This document shows positions 15,605-23,161 of a stretch of DNA of 25,108 nucleotides, one piece after another; position 1 is the stretch's first letter, and every line of letters starts with the position of its first letter. The position numbers and the translations under genes are program-made. Origin of the DNA: a bacterium (GTDB taxonomy: Bacteria; UBA9089; CG2-30-40-21); the NCBI GenBank assembly GCA_018814245.1, contig JAHIZN010000317.1, forward strand, positions 1 through 25,108, given 5' to 3'. Under the pieces are notes generated by a model, which searched no databases, had not been told where the DNA came from, and was given only the letters and a program-made list of their open reading frames with translations.

Positions 15605-16455
15605 TTAGTTGGTTGTCATCTCCCTGTGTAGTTTTTCATGCAACCCACCCCTTTTTCTTCCCTTGCCCCAGTCATCAAAGATAATATACACAATCGGCAC
15701 AATTATCAAGGTAATCCTGGTAGATGTGGTCAGACCGCCCATAACCCCGATAGCCAGCCCTTTCATCTGCTCTTCCCCTTCCCTGAGCCCTAAAGCCATA
15801 GGCAGGAGGGCAAAGAAGGTGCAGATGGCGGTCATCAGGATTGGTCTTAGTCTAATCTTAGCAGCAGAGACTACTGCCTCTTTTGTCTCTAATCCACTCT
15901 TTTTCTGCTGATTGATAAAGTCAACCAGAATAATAGCATTGGTTACCACAATCCCAACCAGCATAATCATACCAATAAATGAGCTGATATTTAATGATTG
16001 CCCTGTGATAAGCAATGCCAAAAATACACCTGTGGCAGCAAATGGGAGTGAGGTCATAATGATTAATGGATGAATCAGGGATTCAAACTGAGCCGCCATA
16101 ATCATATAGACCAGGACGATGGCAAAGATAAGCATCAAAATAAGGTCACGAAATGTAGCCCGCATATCCTCATATTCACCACCAAAGTCAATTAAATATC
16201 CTATGGGCATGGGTATCTTTATTAAGGCAATTTTAACCTCTTTCATAACATCACCCAGCTTACGGCCAGAGAGATTGGCATTAATGGTAACCTGCCGCTT
16301 CTTATTGAATCGTTTGATAGTCCCTGGTCCATTTTCTTGCTTAATCCTTGCCACATCCCGCAGCAATATTTGTGTCCCAAATGGTGTAGGGATACCAATA
16401 CCAGCCTGCCCATGGCAATGATAAGTCCGCTTAAGGTCATGATATTAATCGTAAA
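15605..16455 (-). pseudogene. RND efflux pump remnant (internal and N-terminal deletions)
   Basis: Two pieces of an AcrB/MexB-type inner-membrane pump survive. At 16408-16455 about 16 residues of a transmembrane segment remain (FTINIMTLSGLIIAMG). The frame then jumps into a late periplasmic segment (GIGIPTPFGTQILLRDVARI). From there about 250 residues reach the C terminus, including the membrane helices LILMLIFAIVLVYMIMAAQF and the conserved RLRPILMTAICTFFALLP. Intact pumps have about 1000-1050 residues, so roughly the first 340 and a middle block of about 390 are gone. The second junction also changes frame. It cannot form a working transporter. Positions relative to full-length pumps are estimates from family knowledge. 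Confidence 0.88.
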
Positions 16456-16860
16456 CCCTTGAAAATACATATGTGCCCGATCAAACTCTGTTTTAGCTTG
16501 TTCAAGGCTTGTCTCTGCCTGCTTCAGTCCCGCCTTAGTTGTAACCAATCCTGCCTCTGCCTGCAAAAGCCTGATTTTGGCATCCGTTGGGTCTATCTTA
16601 GCCACAACATTACCTTGCTGGACAGAGCTATTCTCCTGAACAAAAATACTTTGGATTCTTCCCCCTGCCTTAGCCGAAATCTTTGCCTCACGAATAGGCA
16701 GGACAGTCCCTTGCAGTGTAGTGCTAAGAACTATGTCAGAAATAAACGGCTTTGCAGCAGTAACACTGACAGCCTCTATCCTTGTCGTTTTTTCTGGTGG
16801 TTTTGAGCACCCAACAATTAAAATTATCCCCAATACTATCATCCATTTTCCATTTTCCAT
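16456..16860 (-). pseudogene. RND periplasmic adaptor, N-terminal remnant
   Basis: About 135 residues of an MdtA/AcrA-type adaptor remain: a lipoprotein-like leader with a VGC lipobox (Cys18), the first lipoyl half (KISAKAGGRIQSIFVQENSS) and the start of the coiled-coil hairpin (LKQAETSLEQAKTEFDRA). At about residue 135 the sequence switches in frame to pump membrane-helix sequence, so the rest of the adaptor (~250 residues) is deleted. The start codon lies in four perfect 7-bp repeats, which offer ATGs in different frames. The ATG at 16860 is the one in frame, but the ATG at 16867 is better spaced from GGGAGG. Confidence 0.85.
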
Positions 16861-16870
16861 TTTCCATTTT
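16843..16870. repeat. 7-bp repeat spanning the adaptor start codon
   Basis: Four perfect units of CCATTTT (AAAATGG on the coding strand). Each unit contains an ATG, so successive ATGs (16867, 16860, 16853, 16846) lie 7 bp apart and fall in different frames. The array directly abuts the TolC stop codon (16870-16872). Confidence 0.9.
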
Positions 16871-18168
16871 CATCTCCCTCCCACTGCCTTTTGTAATCTT
16901 GCCCGAGCTAAATTATAGTCATACAATGCCTGATAATAATTAGTCTTCACTTGAGTAAGCATAGTCTGGCTATCTAAGACATCTGTATTGGTTGCACAGC
17001 CTTCTTTGTACATTTCCTCTGTGATTCGCAAACCTTCCTCTGCCTGTCCAATAGCACCATGGGCTACCTCGATATTTTTTTCAGCCTCACTCAGACTAAG
17101 ATATGCCTGCTTGACCTCAAGTGCAATACCATCGGAAAGATTAAGCTGTTGTGCATAGACAGCCTCAAGGTTAGCCTCTGCCTGATTAATCCGTGATTTT
17201 CTTGCATTTCCATCCCACAAGGTAAAATTGACCATAATCCCTGCCAGCCAACTTCCCTTCCATTCAATCTCCGACTGTCTACCCTTTTGATAATCGTAAT
17301 TTCCTATTCCAGCAACTGATGGGTAGTTATCGGACTCAGCTATTGTTACCATTTGCCTGAGCATCTCAATAGCAGCCTTCATCTGCTTGAGTTCAGGACG
17401 GCTATTTGCTGCCTCTTTAATACAATCATCAAGGTTTATCTTGCATGGTGTAACCTCAAGGATGTCAATAACCTCAACTCCTGTGTCCAACTCACGAGCC
17501 AATAACTGATTAAATCCTGCCTTAGCCATGCTGACCATATTTTCTGCCTTAATCAGGTTCTGCCTTACGGTTGATAGCTGCACCTCACACTTAAGCACAT
17601 CTACCTTAGCGTTTATACCCGCATCATAGAGATTACGAACTATTCGCAGGTGTGCCTCAACCTGTTTAACCGCATCCTTGGCAACCTGTTGAAACTTCAA
17701 TGCCTTCAGGATACACAAATAAGCACCCTTTACCCCAAAAATCAGCTCATTTTGGACTCGTTCATACCCATATTCGGCTAAATTATAATTGGACAGGGCA
17801 AGTTTATAGGCAGAGGAGAGCTTTCCGCCGGTAAATAGCGGCTGTGTTACTACACCCTTGGCATCATAGATAACATCATCACCCATAGTCATTACTCCAA
17901 ATGATGGTGCTTCATCCAATTTGATACAACTCGATTCTAACCGCATGGTAGGTAAAAACCCTGCCCTTGCCTCAACGATCCCTTCCTTGGCTGAGGTTAC
18001 ACTTTTTGATGCTGCCTGCAAGCCATGGTTATTGTCAAGTGCTATCTGAATACCCTGCTCAAGCGTTAGCGGCGTAATCCCTGCCCATCCCGTTGACACC
18101 AATATACTGACAAGAAATGTAGCCACGAATAGAGGTGCTACCTTAGTGATTTTAGTAAAGACCTTCAT
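16870..18168 (-). CDS. TolC-family outer-membrane efflux protein (second copy)
   Basis: A 432-residue channel subunit. The chosen ATG at 18168 begins a clear signal peptide (KVAPLFVATFLVSILVSTGW); the frame opens 24 codons earlier without signal-like sequence. Mature sequence starts LTLEQGIQIALDNNHGL, with two OEP repeats (LYDAGINAKVDVLKCEVQLS and MYKEGCATNTDVLDSQTMLT) and ends YDYNLARARLQKAVGGR. It leads the RND adaptor/pump remnants, whose start it abuts, and lies downstream of a TetR gene, so it was the outer duct of that efflux system. It appears intact though its partners are not, so it may be on the way to loss or may serve another pump. Confidence 0.92.
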   Translation of the reverse strand: MKVFTKITKVAPLFVATFLVSILVSTGWAGITPLTLEQGIQIALDNNHGLQAASKSVTSAKEGIVEARAGFLPTMRLESSCIKLDEAPSFGVMTMGDDVIYDAKGVVTQPLFTGGKLSSAYKLALSNYNLAEYGYERVQNELIFGVKGAYLCILKALKFQQVAKDAVKQVEAHLRIVRNLYDAGINAKVDVLKCEVQLSTVRQNLIKAENMVSMAKAGFNQLLARELDTGVEVIDILEVTPCKINLDDCIKEAANSRPELKQMKAAIEMLRQMVTIAESDNYPSVAGIGNYDYQKGRQSEIEWKGSWLAGIMVNFTLWDGNARKSRINQAEANLEAVYAQQLNLSDGIALEVKQAYLSLSEAEKNIEVAHGAIGQAEEGLRITEEMYKEGCATNTDVLDSQTMLTQVKTNYYQALYDYNLARARLQKAVGGR

Positions 18169-18306
18169 TGTGCTGACCCCCCTTGTATTAATCTTAATAG
18201 TAACCGAGCTGCCGATTGCCAGTAATTTATCTGTCGACAAACTGTTACAGAACTGATAAGCAGCGGCAACACCATACTACACATGGTACTTGCTGACGAG
18301 ATTATC

Positions 18307-18318
18307 GCAATATATTGT
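18307..18318. promoter_or_regulatory. GCAATATATTGT element, repeated on both sides of tetR
   Basis: The 12-mer GCAATATATTGT (with palindromic core CAATATATTG) occurs here, upstream of the TolC start, and again at 19137-19148 upstream of the tetR promoter. It could be a shared regulatory site or chance AT-rich similarity. Confidence 0.25.
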
Positions 18319-18428
18319 ATACTCCTCGTGCCGAATTTCTATTCCGTAACAGGGCTGTCAAGTATGCACATGAATGTCCCCAAGGACAATCACCCCTAAT
18401 GCCAACCATTTATCGCTCAAAAACCTCT

Positions 18429-19021
18429 TCATTTCTCAAGGACTCCCCTGAACCAAATCTCTAAGATGGTCTCTAACTCACCTGTGAGCGAATAATCCTC
18501 ATCGCTGAGCAGCCATTTATAGATGATAGCATTAGTCAGCCCAATCAAGGCAAAGGCTGCGGTTTGCGGATTGATATTTTTTATCACCCTTTTTTTATGC
18601 CGTTACGCATATCTTCTTCTAATGGTATATAGGGAAGGTATTTTTCGCGGAATATCTTCCCAACCTCTTCTCTAAAGTCAGTCCCCTCTTGAATCAGGAC
18701 ACGATAGAATCCGCGGTGTGTTTCAAAGAATTTCAAGTAGGTAGAGATTGCCTGTGTTGTTCTTTCAATCGGGGAATCAATATCCTTAAGTGCCTCCCCT
18801 ATACTCTCCTTCATTTTAGAGATACCCCATTCTACCACAGCAAGGAATAATCCCTTTTTGCTTTCAAAATGGCGATAGATGGTGCCCTTGCCTACCCCAG
18901 CCGTTACAGCTATCTCATCCACATCTGCATTATGGTAGCCATCCCTTGAGAAGACAGCCATAGCCGCTTGCAGAATTTGTTCAGTTCTTTTTTGTTTTTT
19001 AGAAGAGGTATGCGTTTCCAT
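18429..19021 (-). pseudogene. TetR-family repressor, frameshifted near the C terminus
   Basis: The N-terminal part carries a TetR helix-turn-helix: RTEQILQAAMAVFSRDGYHN, then VDEIAVTAGVGKGTIYRHFE and SKKGLFLAV. The frame ends early at RNGIKKG after a run of seven A (plus strand T7 at 18590-18596). Adding one A lets it continue through RVIKNINPQTAAFALIGLTN and LLSDEDYSLTGELETILEIW to a stop at 18429-18431, giving the usual ~197 residues. The lesion is therefore one missing base in a homopolymer: a true mutation, slippage-based switching, or sequencing error. The short form lacks the last ~50 residues, normally part of the dimer/ligand domain. It sits upstream of the TolC-adaptor-RND genes with a palindromic operator in its own promoter. 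Confidence 0.88.
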
Positions 19022-19041
19022 AGTCATCCCCTTTAAGATGA

Positions 19042-19057
19042 AACGGACTTGTCCGTT
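19042..19057. promoter_or_regulatory. Probable TetR operator palindrome
   Basis: AACGGAC at 19042-19048 and GTCCGTT at 19051-19057 are perfect 7-bp arms with a TT spacer, a typical size and style for TetR-family operators. It lies between the -10 box and the start codon of the tetR gene, so binding would block its transcription (autorepression). Confidence 0.7.
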
Positions 19058-19065
19058 CTATTTTA

Positions 19066-19094
19066 ATGTTAGCATAATTCACATGGATTGTCAA
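19066..19094 (-). promoter_or_regulatory. Sigma70-type promoter of tetR
   Basis: On the minus strand a perfect TTGACA (19094-19089) is followed after exactly 17 nt by TAACAT (19071-19066), 4 of 6 to consensus. The operator palindrome begins 9 nt further on, at the expected transcription start. Confidence 0.65.
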
Positions 19095-19189
19095 GGGAAA
19101 AAATTTGGACATGATGTAATGATCTTGAAGAGTGTTGCAATATATTGTTTTTGGCTCTTTTTTGCCTCAAATGGGTAGTCTGTAACGAA

Positions 19190-19320
19190 AGAAGAAAGAA
19201 CCACAAAGGGTGTAATTTATAGGGAAAATAATTGACGATTAATTTATATAATTGCAAATGGAAGAACCTGACATGAGGCTATAGTCTTAAGGAATTACAC
19301 CCTTTGTGATTCTTTCTCTG
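19190..19320. mobile_element. MITE-like element, copy C
   Basis: A ~131-bp copy with the end GAAAGAACCACAAAGGGTGTAA and, inverted, CAGAGAAAGAATCACAAAGG. The interior shares AGGGAAAATAATT and GCAAATGGAAGA words with copies B and E. It lies upstream of the tetR promoter in a 650-bp gene-free stretch. Confidence 0.75.
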
Positions 19321-19440
19321 CCAACAAGTGGTGTTTTCTACTTGCACAGGTTAGTGTTGTGTCAACCTTAATTTGACGCATAACAATTTGTAGGGACATC
19401 CTTGCCAGAGAGGCTCCCTCCTTGTGTGAGTATCTGTTAA

Positions 19441-19634
19441 GCAGGGACAAGCCCTGCAGCTACGATGTGATCGATTATTGTGTGTGGGAATCTTTGTAGC
19501 TGCGACCCTTGTGGTCGCTTATTGGTTATTGGTGGGGCAGAAACAGGGGTGGCAGGCTCTGTCCATACATAATTAACTATGCGACAATTAACAGTTGATA
19601 CGACATTAGTGGTAGTCGCAGGTTTTAACCTGCG
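19441..19634. repeat. Cluster of three short palindromes (REP-like)
   Basis: GCAGGG/CCCTGC (19441-19457), GCGACC/GGTCGC (19502-19518) and CGCAGGTT/AACCTGCG (19617-19634) are separate hairpin-forming palindromes. AGTTGATACGACATTAGT near 19591 resembles AGTTGACACGACAGTAGT near 15514. The cluster is noncoding; an 85-codon open frame across it is not credible. Confidence 0.6.
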
Positions 19635-19677
19635 TAAAATAACGCAACCTAAAGATTCGGTTCCTTTCTGAACAAGA

Positions 19678-20091
19678 TTACAATACCCCTGCAATTCTCA
19701 ATACCTCTGCAAATCGAGGCTCTTTCTTTGCATATTCCCTGAGTACTTCCCAAACAACAGCCTTGTCCCTTTCCAATTCCTTTGCTTGTCTAACAACTGG
19801 GGCAATGGCTGAGCGTCTATCCCATAAGATAAACCCTATAAGGGCAATCATTCCAGCAATGATGACATGCATTAATCCCATCATATCACCTATTCTATTA
19901 TTAATATCATCTATCCTGTTATCCACAGATTTAAGTGCTTCTTCCATCTTTGTTTCTAATTTCCCAACCTGTACCTTCAGATCTGTAATCTCATTATAGA
20001 TTTCCCTGTTGCTGACATCTTGAGCCGCAACAATTGCAGGACTCATAAAAATAGATATTATTAAGCTGCTAAGTATTAATATCCTCATCAT
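19678..20091 (-). CDS. Exported coiled-coil membrane protein, unknown function
   Basis: A 137-residue protein I do not assign to a named family. It has an N-terminal signal-like segment (ILILSSLIISIFMSPAIVAA). A coiled coil follows at about residues 30-66 (ITDLKVQVGKLETKMEEALK, then VDNRIDDINNRIGD). Next is one membrane helix (VIIAGMIALIGFILW, ~residues 76-90) and a charged, helical cytoplasmic-type tail. AGGGGTGTA precedes tandem ATGs at 20091. It stands alone between repeat clusters. The layout, coiled coil then anchor, suggests a small scaffold or sensor subunit; that is only inference. Its own gene looks intact. Confidence 0.65.
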   Translation of the reverse strand: MMRILILSSLIISIFMSPAIVAAQDVSNREIYNEITDLKVQVGKLETKMEEALKSVDNRIDDINNRIGDMMGLMHVIIAGMIALIGFILWDRRSAIAPVVRQAKELERDKAVVWEVLREYAKKEPRFAEVLRIAGVL

Positions 20092-20267
20092 TACACCCCT
20101 ATCTTAAGACATTTTAATAAAATATAATATAGCATATATAGTAGTAGATGTCAATAAAAATATCGACAGGCTGTGGGCGCACATGCCAGTAGTAAGTGTA
20201 ACACTATTTCTGTTAGATTGTAAACTGATAATTGGGGATAGCGATCTATATCGTGTCAATCTCATTT

Positions 20268-20409
20268 ACAGAGGGAAAGAGCCACAAAGGGTGTAACTCC
20301 TTAAGATGCAACCTCTTGTCAATAGTTCTTCTCATTTTGCAATTATTCCTGTTTCGCTCGCAATTCTTGGGAGATAGGGGGATAGAGAAATAGAGAAATA
20401 GAGAGATAG
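20268..20409. mobile_element. MITE-like element, copy D, left part (interrupted by IS)
   Basis: The left end reads ACAGAGGGAAAGAGCCACAA and the interior includes TCTTCTCATTTTGCAATTAT and TCCTGTTTCGCTCG, matching copy A. It runs into an 8-bp array of GAGAAATA type (about 20370-20409). At 20410 the IS begins. Its last eight bases, AGAGATAG, reappear at 22975, where the right part of the MITE continues. Confidence 0.8.
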
Positions 20410-20564
20410 CTGAATATTCGATAAAAGGATCACCCCATAACACAGGAAACTACAATAATGTCACCTCTTTGGGGTTTAATCACAATTGGCGGCGAATAAT
20501 TACTACTGTTACATCAACCATCAAGTGTCGAACAAAGCCTTAGATAATTTCAACCTATGCAATT

Positions 20565-20690
20565 ACAGAGAAAGAATCACAAAGGGTGTAAATATATAGG
20601 GAAAATAATTACAACAAGGTAATTGCAAATGAGAAGAGATTGACAAGGGTTGTATTGATGAATTCACACCCTTTGTGGTTCTTTCTCTGT
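20565..20690. mobile_element. MITE-like element, copy E, inside the IS
   Basis: A complete 126-bp copy: ACAGAGAAAGAATCACAAAG on the left and the matching TTGTGGTTCTTTCTCTGT on the right. The interior has AGGGAAAATAATTACAAC and GCAAATGAGAAGAG as in copy B. It lies between the IS left end and the transposase promoter, so it is nested in an element that is itself nested in copy D. Confidence 0.8.
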
Positions 20691-20951
20691 AAACGAATGA
20701 TGATTTTTAATTACACAGAGTAAAAAAATCACTTTTTTTGAAAAAAATTGTAATCAGGGTGAAATTTTCGCGTGCCACCCTTAATCATAACATCCTTCAA
20801 AAACAGCCGTTACAGCCACACTATGCCGTCAAAAAGGGCCTTAAATTTCAAAGAAGTCTCCCCCCTTGTCGCAAACAAATAAAGCCCATAAAAGCAAAAT
20901 ATGAAGGGCAACTAAGTCTAATGATAATAAGCACTTATGGATTATGCTCAT

Positions 20952-20980
20952 TTGACATTTCTTCTTTTTTATGCTATACT
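20952..20980 (+). promoter_or_regulatory. Transposase promoter
   Basis: TTGACA (20952-20957), exactly 17 nt, then TATACT (20975-20980). Transcription would start about 20986-20988, right at the ATG at 20988, implying a leaderless message. No Shine-Dalgarno motif is seen before that ATG. Confidence 0.65.
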
Positions 20981-20987
20981 TATTTGT

Positions 20988-22667
20988 ATGAAAACTTACA
21001 AAAACCTTAAGTCAAATGCTTCTCAAAATATCGCTAATCGTCTTGCATGGTGTACCGCTCAAAGGGACCAGGCAGGTATCACTGAAGACCTTGCTTCAGG
21101 CAAAGACATTCCTGAGGTTTATGGACTCGGCGAAGCTGGTCTCTTCGATGAGTTCTTTTTCTTTCTCTCTACCCTTGGAATCTCAAACATCTTTGATGTG
21201 CTTACTCCCAATCTGACAAAACGACAGTCTAATATAAGCTTCCCCTCTGTTTTACTCATCTATATGATGCGTATTGTGTCAGGTCTCTCTTTTTTCTGGC
21301 ATATCGAACCGGTACTTCTCAGGTCTCAATCATTGATGCGTCTTGTCGGATTTAACGGCAGACAAATCCGAATGGGCACATGCAACAGAGGAGTTGCTCC
21401 CAAATCAATTGATGCCAATCAAGTTCCAGAGGATAACTTCACCGAAATCCGTGGTCCAATCTGTGCCGATTCTGTTGCTGCTTACATCGAAGCTATAACA
21501 GCTCATGCATTGGAATATTTCTTTAACGGTATCATCTCTATCCTGGCAGCTAACTCTTTTTTTTCAAAAAAAATCCATGCTTTGATGGACGCAACTGAAA
21601 TACAATCCACAGAAAATTGTGTTGATTGTGGAAAGGTTACCAAAGAGAAAGCACCTGAACTCCGCAATCGTAAAAACCGTATCCGAAAGGTGTTGGAGAC
21701 CGTTTTTGGATTCAAACTCTGGACAGTATGGGACCCAAACAGCCATCTTCCCCTTGCCATACGCTTTACTACCATTGAAGTGAGCGACATCATTATGGCC
21801 AAAGAGGTGGTGGTGCAAGCTATTAATAATCTGGGTAACCATGCAACGATAGCCTCTATTGCCTTTGACCGCGGTTTTCTGGACGGCAAGTTTATGTGGT
21901 GGTTAAACAGTAATAAAATCATCTTTTATGTTCCTGCCAAAACCAATATGATTGTTTATGAAGATGCTCTTGCACTGGTGGACACCGGAATTCGTCAGAG
22001 CAGGCAAGAGAAACGCACAGTTGGATACGGCAAGAATAAAGATACAGTAATAGACAACTATGAGACTGTTGGCATAGAGGGTCTTACCTCTGCTGGTTTT
22101 TATGGTGAACTTGGCAGCGGCAGCCATGAGAACAAAAACAATTTCGTCCCCAACCCAATAAACGCTGTAGTTGTTCTGGATGATCCCTACAAGAAAAACA
22201 ATCCTTCCTCTGATATATTAGTTATTCTTACGAACGATTCGGTAAAAGAATCGTTAAAAGTCTATGACGGTTATGATGCTCGTAGTGAAATCGAAAATTC
22301 TCTGTTCCGTGAATCGAAACAGGCATGGTTTATTCAGCGTCCAGCCAGAAATAGCGCCGATGCCTTTCGTAGTCATGTTTACCTGACTATTATCACTATG
22401 GCATTGACCACAGCCTTCAGAGACTGGATGGACGCTCAGGATAAATCAACAAAACAAGGTGTAGAAACCGGTATCAGAAAATTCAGAGAAAAAGTACATG
22501 AGGAAAATGGTAACAAGCTGATTGTTTTTGATGAAAACCGTTATGCCATTTTTGATGTTTATGAAGTTTTTATCCTCTGCAACAGGAATGTTGCTAAGCC
22601 AAGAGGAATAATAGAGACCATCACCAAAGAAGATATTCTGCGAAAATACAATGTTGCCCTTGAATAG
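20988..22667 (+). CDS. IS4-family-like DDE transposase
   Basis: A 559-residue transposase. The catalytic triad is readable: Asp201 in LMDATEIQ, Asp294 in AFDRGFLDG and Glu436 in the block YDARSEIENSLFRESK. In that block Tyr429, Arg432, Glu436 and Lys444 nearly match the IS4-family YREK signature, with one extra residue before the Lys. The N-terminal ~190 residues (a helical, DNA-binding-like part) and an insertion between the second Asp and Glu make it longer than many IS4 transposases. I start it at ATG 20988 because a strong promoter ends just before it; an in-frame ATG at 20937 lies upstream of that promoter. No frameshift or stop interrupts it, so the element may still be active. Confidence 0.9.
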   Translation: MKTYKNLKSNASQNIANRLAWCTAQRDQAGITEDLASGKDIPEVYGLGEAGLFDEFFFFLSTLGISNIFDVLTPNLTKRQSNISFPSVLLIYMMRIVSGLSFFWHIEPVLLRSQSLMRLVGFNGRQIRMGTCNRGVAPKSIDANQVPEDNFTEIRGPICADSVAAYIEAITAHALEYFFNGIISILAANSFFSKKIHALMDATEIQSTENCVDCGKVTKEKAPELRNRKNRIRKVLETVFGFKLWTVWDPNSHLPLAIRFTTIEVSDIIMAKEVVVQAINNLGNHATIASIAFDRGFLDGKFMWWLNSNKIIFYVPAKTNMIVYEDALALVDTGIRQSRQEKRTVGYGKNKDTVIDNYETVGIEGLTSAGFYGELGSGSHENKNNFVPNPINAVVVLDDPYKKNNPSSDILVILTNDSVKESLKVYDGYDARSEIENSLFRESKQAWFIQRPARNSADAFRSHVYLTIITMALTTAFRDWMDAQDKSTKQGVETGIRKFREKVHEENGNKLIVFDENRYAIFDVYEVFILCNRNVAKPRGIIETITKEDILRKYNVALE

Positions 22668-22974
22668 TGCAATTCCTGTTGTCTGCTCATTTGGCTTATC
22701 TTTGCTTTGCCTAAAAACGGATATTATACTCACACTACCCCAAAACCTATTTATCCAAAATAGTGTTGTAACTCCCCGTCTGTTTTTATTTGTTAACTTT
22801 TATTCCTACAAACCATTTTATCTTTCTAAAAACATCTCTATTTTAGCACCCTAAATTTGAGACATCTCACACACACATAGAATGAAAATAGATGCTCTCT
22901 TGCCCATTTACGCCATCTTACAGGCAGGTTTATTGTATAATGTGAAATTCAATTTTGTTTTATCGAATATTCAG

Positions 22975-23048
22975 AGAGATAGGGGGATAATGGAGAAAAG
23001 GGAGACACCACCGATATTTACACCCTTTGTGGTTCTTCTCCTTTCTGT
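22975..23048. mobile_element. MITE-like element, copy D, right part
   Basis: It continues the interrupted copy: AGAGATAGGGGGATAATGG, then CCACCGATATTTACACCC and TTTGTGGTTCTTCTCC to the end near 23048, matching the right end of copy A. It abuts the truncated permease gene at 23057, so this MITE may be what cut that gene. Confidence 0.78.
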
Positions 23049-23056
23049 TCCACTTG

Positions 23057-23161
23057 CTACTGGCTAACAAGAGGCATAAACAGGGTTATCCCCAGTGTCC
23101 TTGGGTCTCGAAGAATCTGGATGAATTCCTTATGGGCAATAGGCAGGATGCGGCTTTTCAC
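23057..23161 (-). pseudogene. N-terminal stump of an ABC-2-type permease
   Basis: A 34-codon frame starts GTG at 23161, overlapping the radC stop as GTGA. Its sequence, KSRILPIAHKEFIQILRDPR followed by TLGITLFMPL, is the characteristic opening of ABC-2 transporter permeases (YbhS/YhhJ-like), where a KEF-x-RDPR segment precedes the first membrane helix. Full proteins have about 370 residues; here the helix is cut after MPLV and a stop follows, 9 bp from the end of MITE copy D. The remaining gene is lost. It is too short to be functional and shows that radC once headed or joined an ABC exporter operon. Confidence 0.65.

Larger units (their letters stand above)
20410..22974 (+). mobile_element. 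IS4-like insertion sequence, 2565 bp, with 17-bp terminal repeats
   Basis: The terminal inverted repeats are perfect: CTGAATATTCGATAAAA at 20410-20426 and its complement at 22958-22974. AGAGATAG flanks the element on both sides (20402-20409 and 22975-22982), an apparent 8-bp target duplication. Removing the element and one copy rebuilds a complete MITE like copy A. It encodes one DDE transposase (20988-22667), has about 300 bp without genes after it, and carries MITE copy E in its 5' noncoding part. Because the target is an 8-bp tandem array, the duplication alone could be coincidental; the perfect ends and restored MITE are the stronger evidence. Confidence 0.85.

Noticed and set aside
19437..19694. 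An 85-codon open frame upstream of the coiled-coil gene.
   Set aside because: It is assembled from three palindromes, with composition typical of translated repeats.
20755..22851. AGGGTG (20756-20761) and CACCCT near 22848 as alternative ends of the IS.
   Set aside because: Only six bases match, no flanking duplication was found, and CACCCT also occurs at 20776-20781. The 17-bp ends with matching flanks explain the element better.
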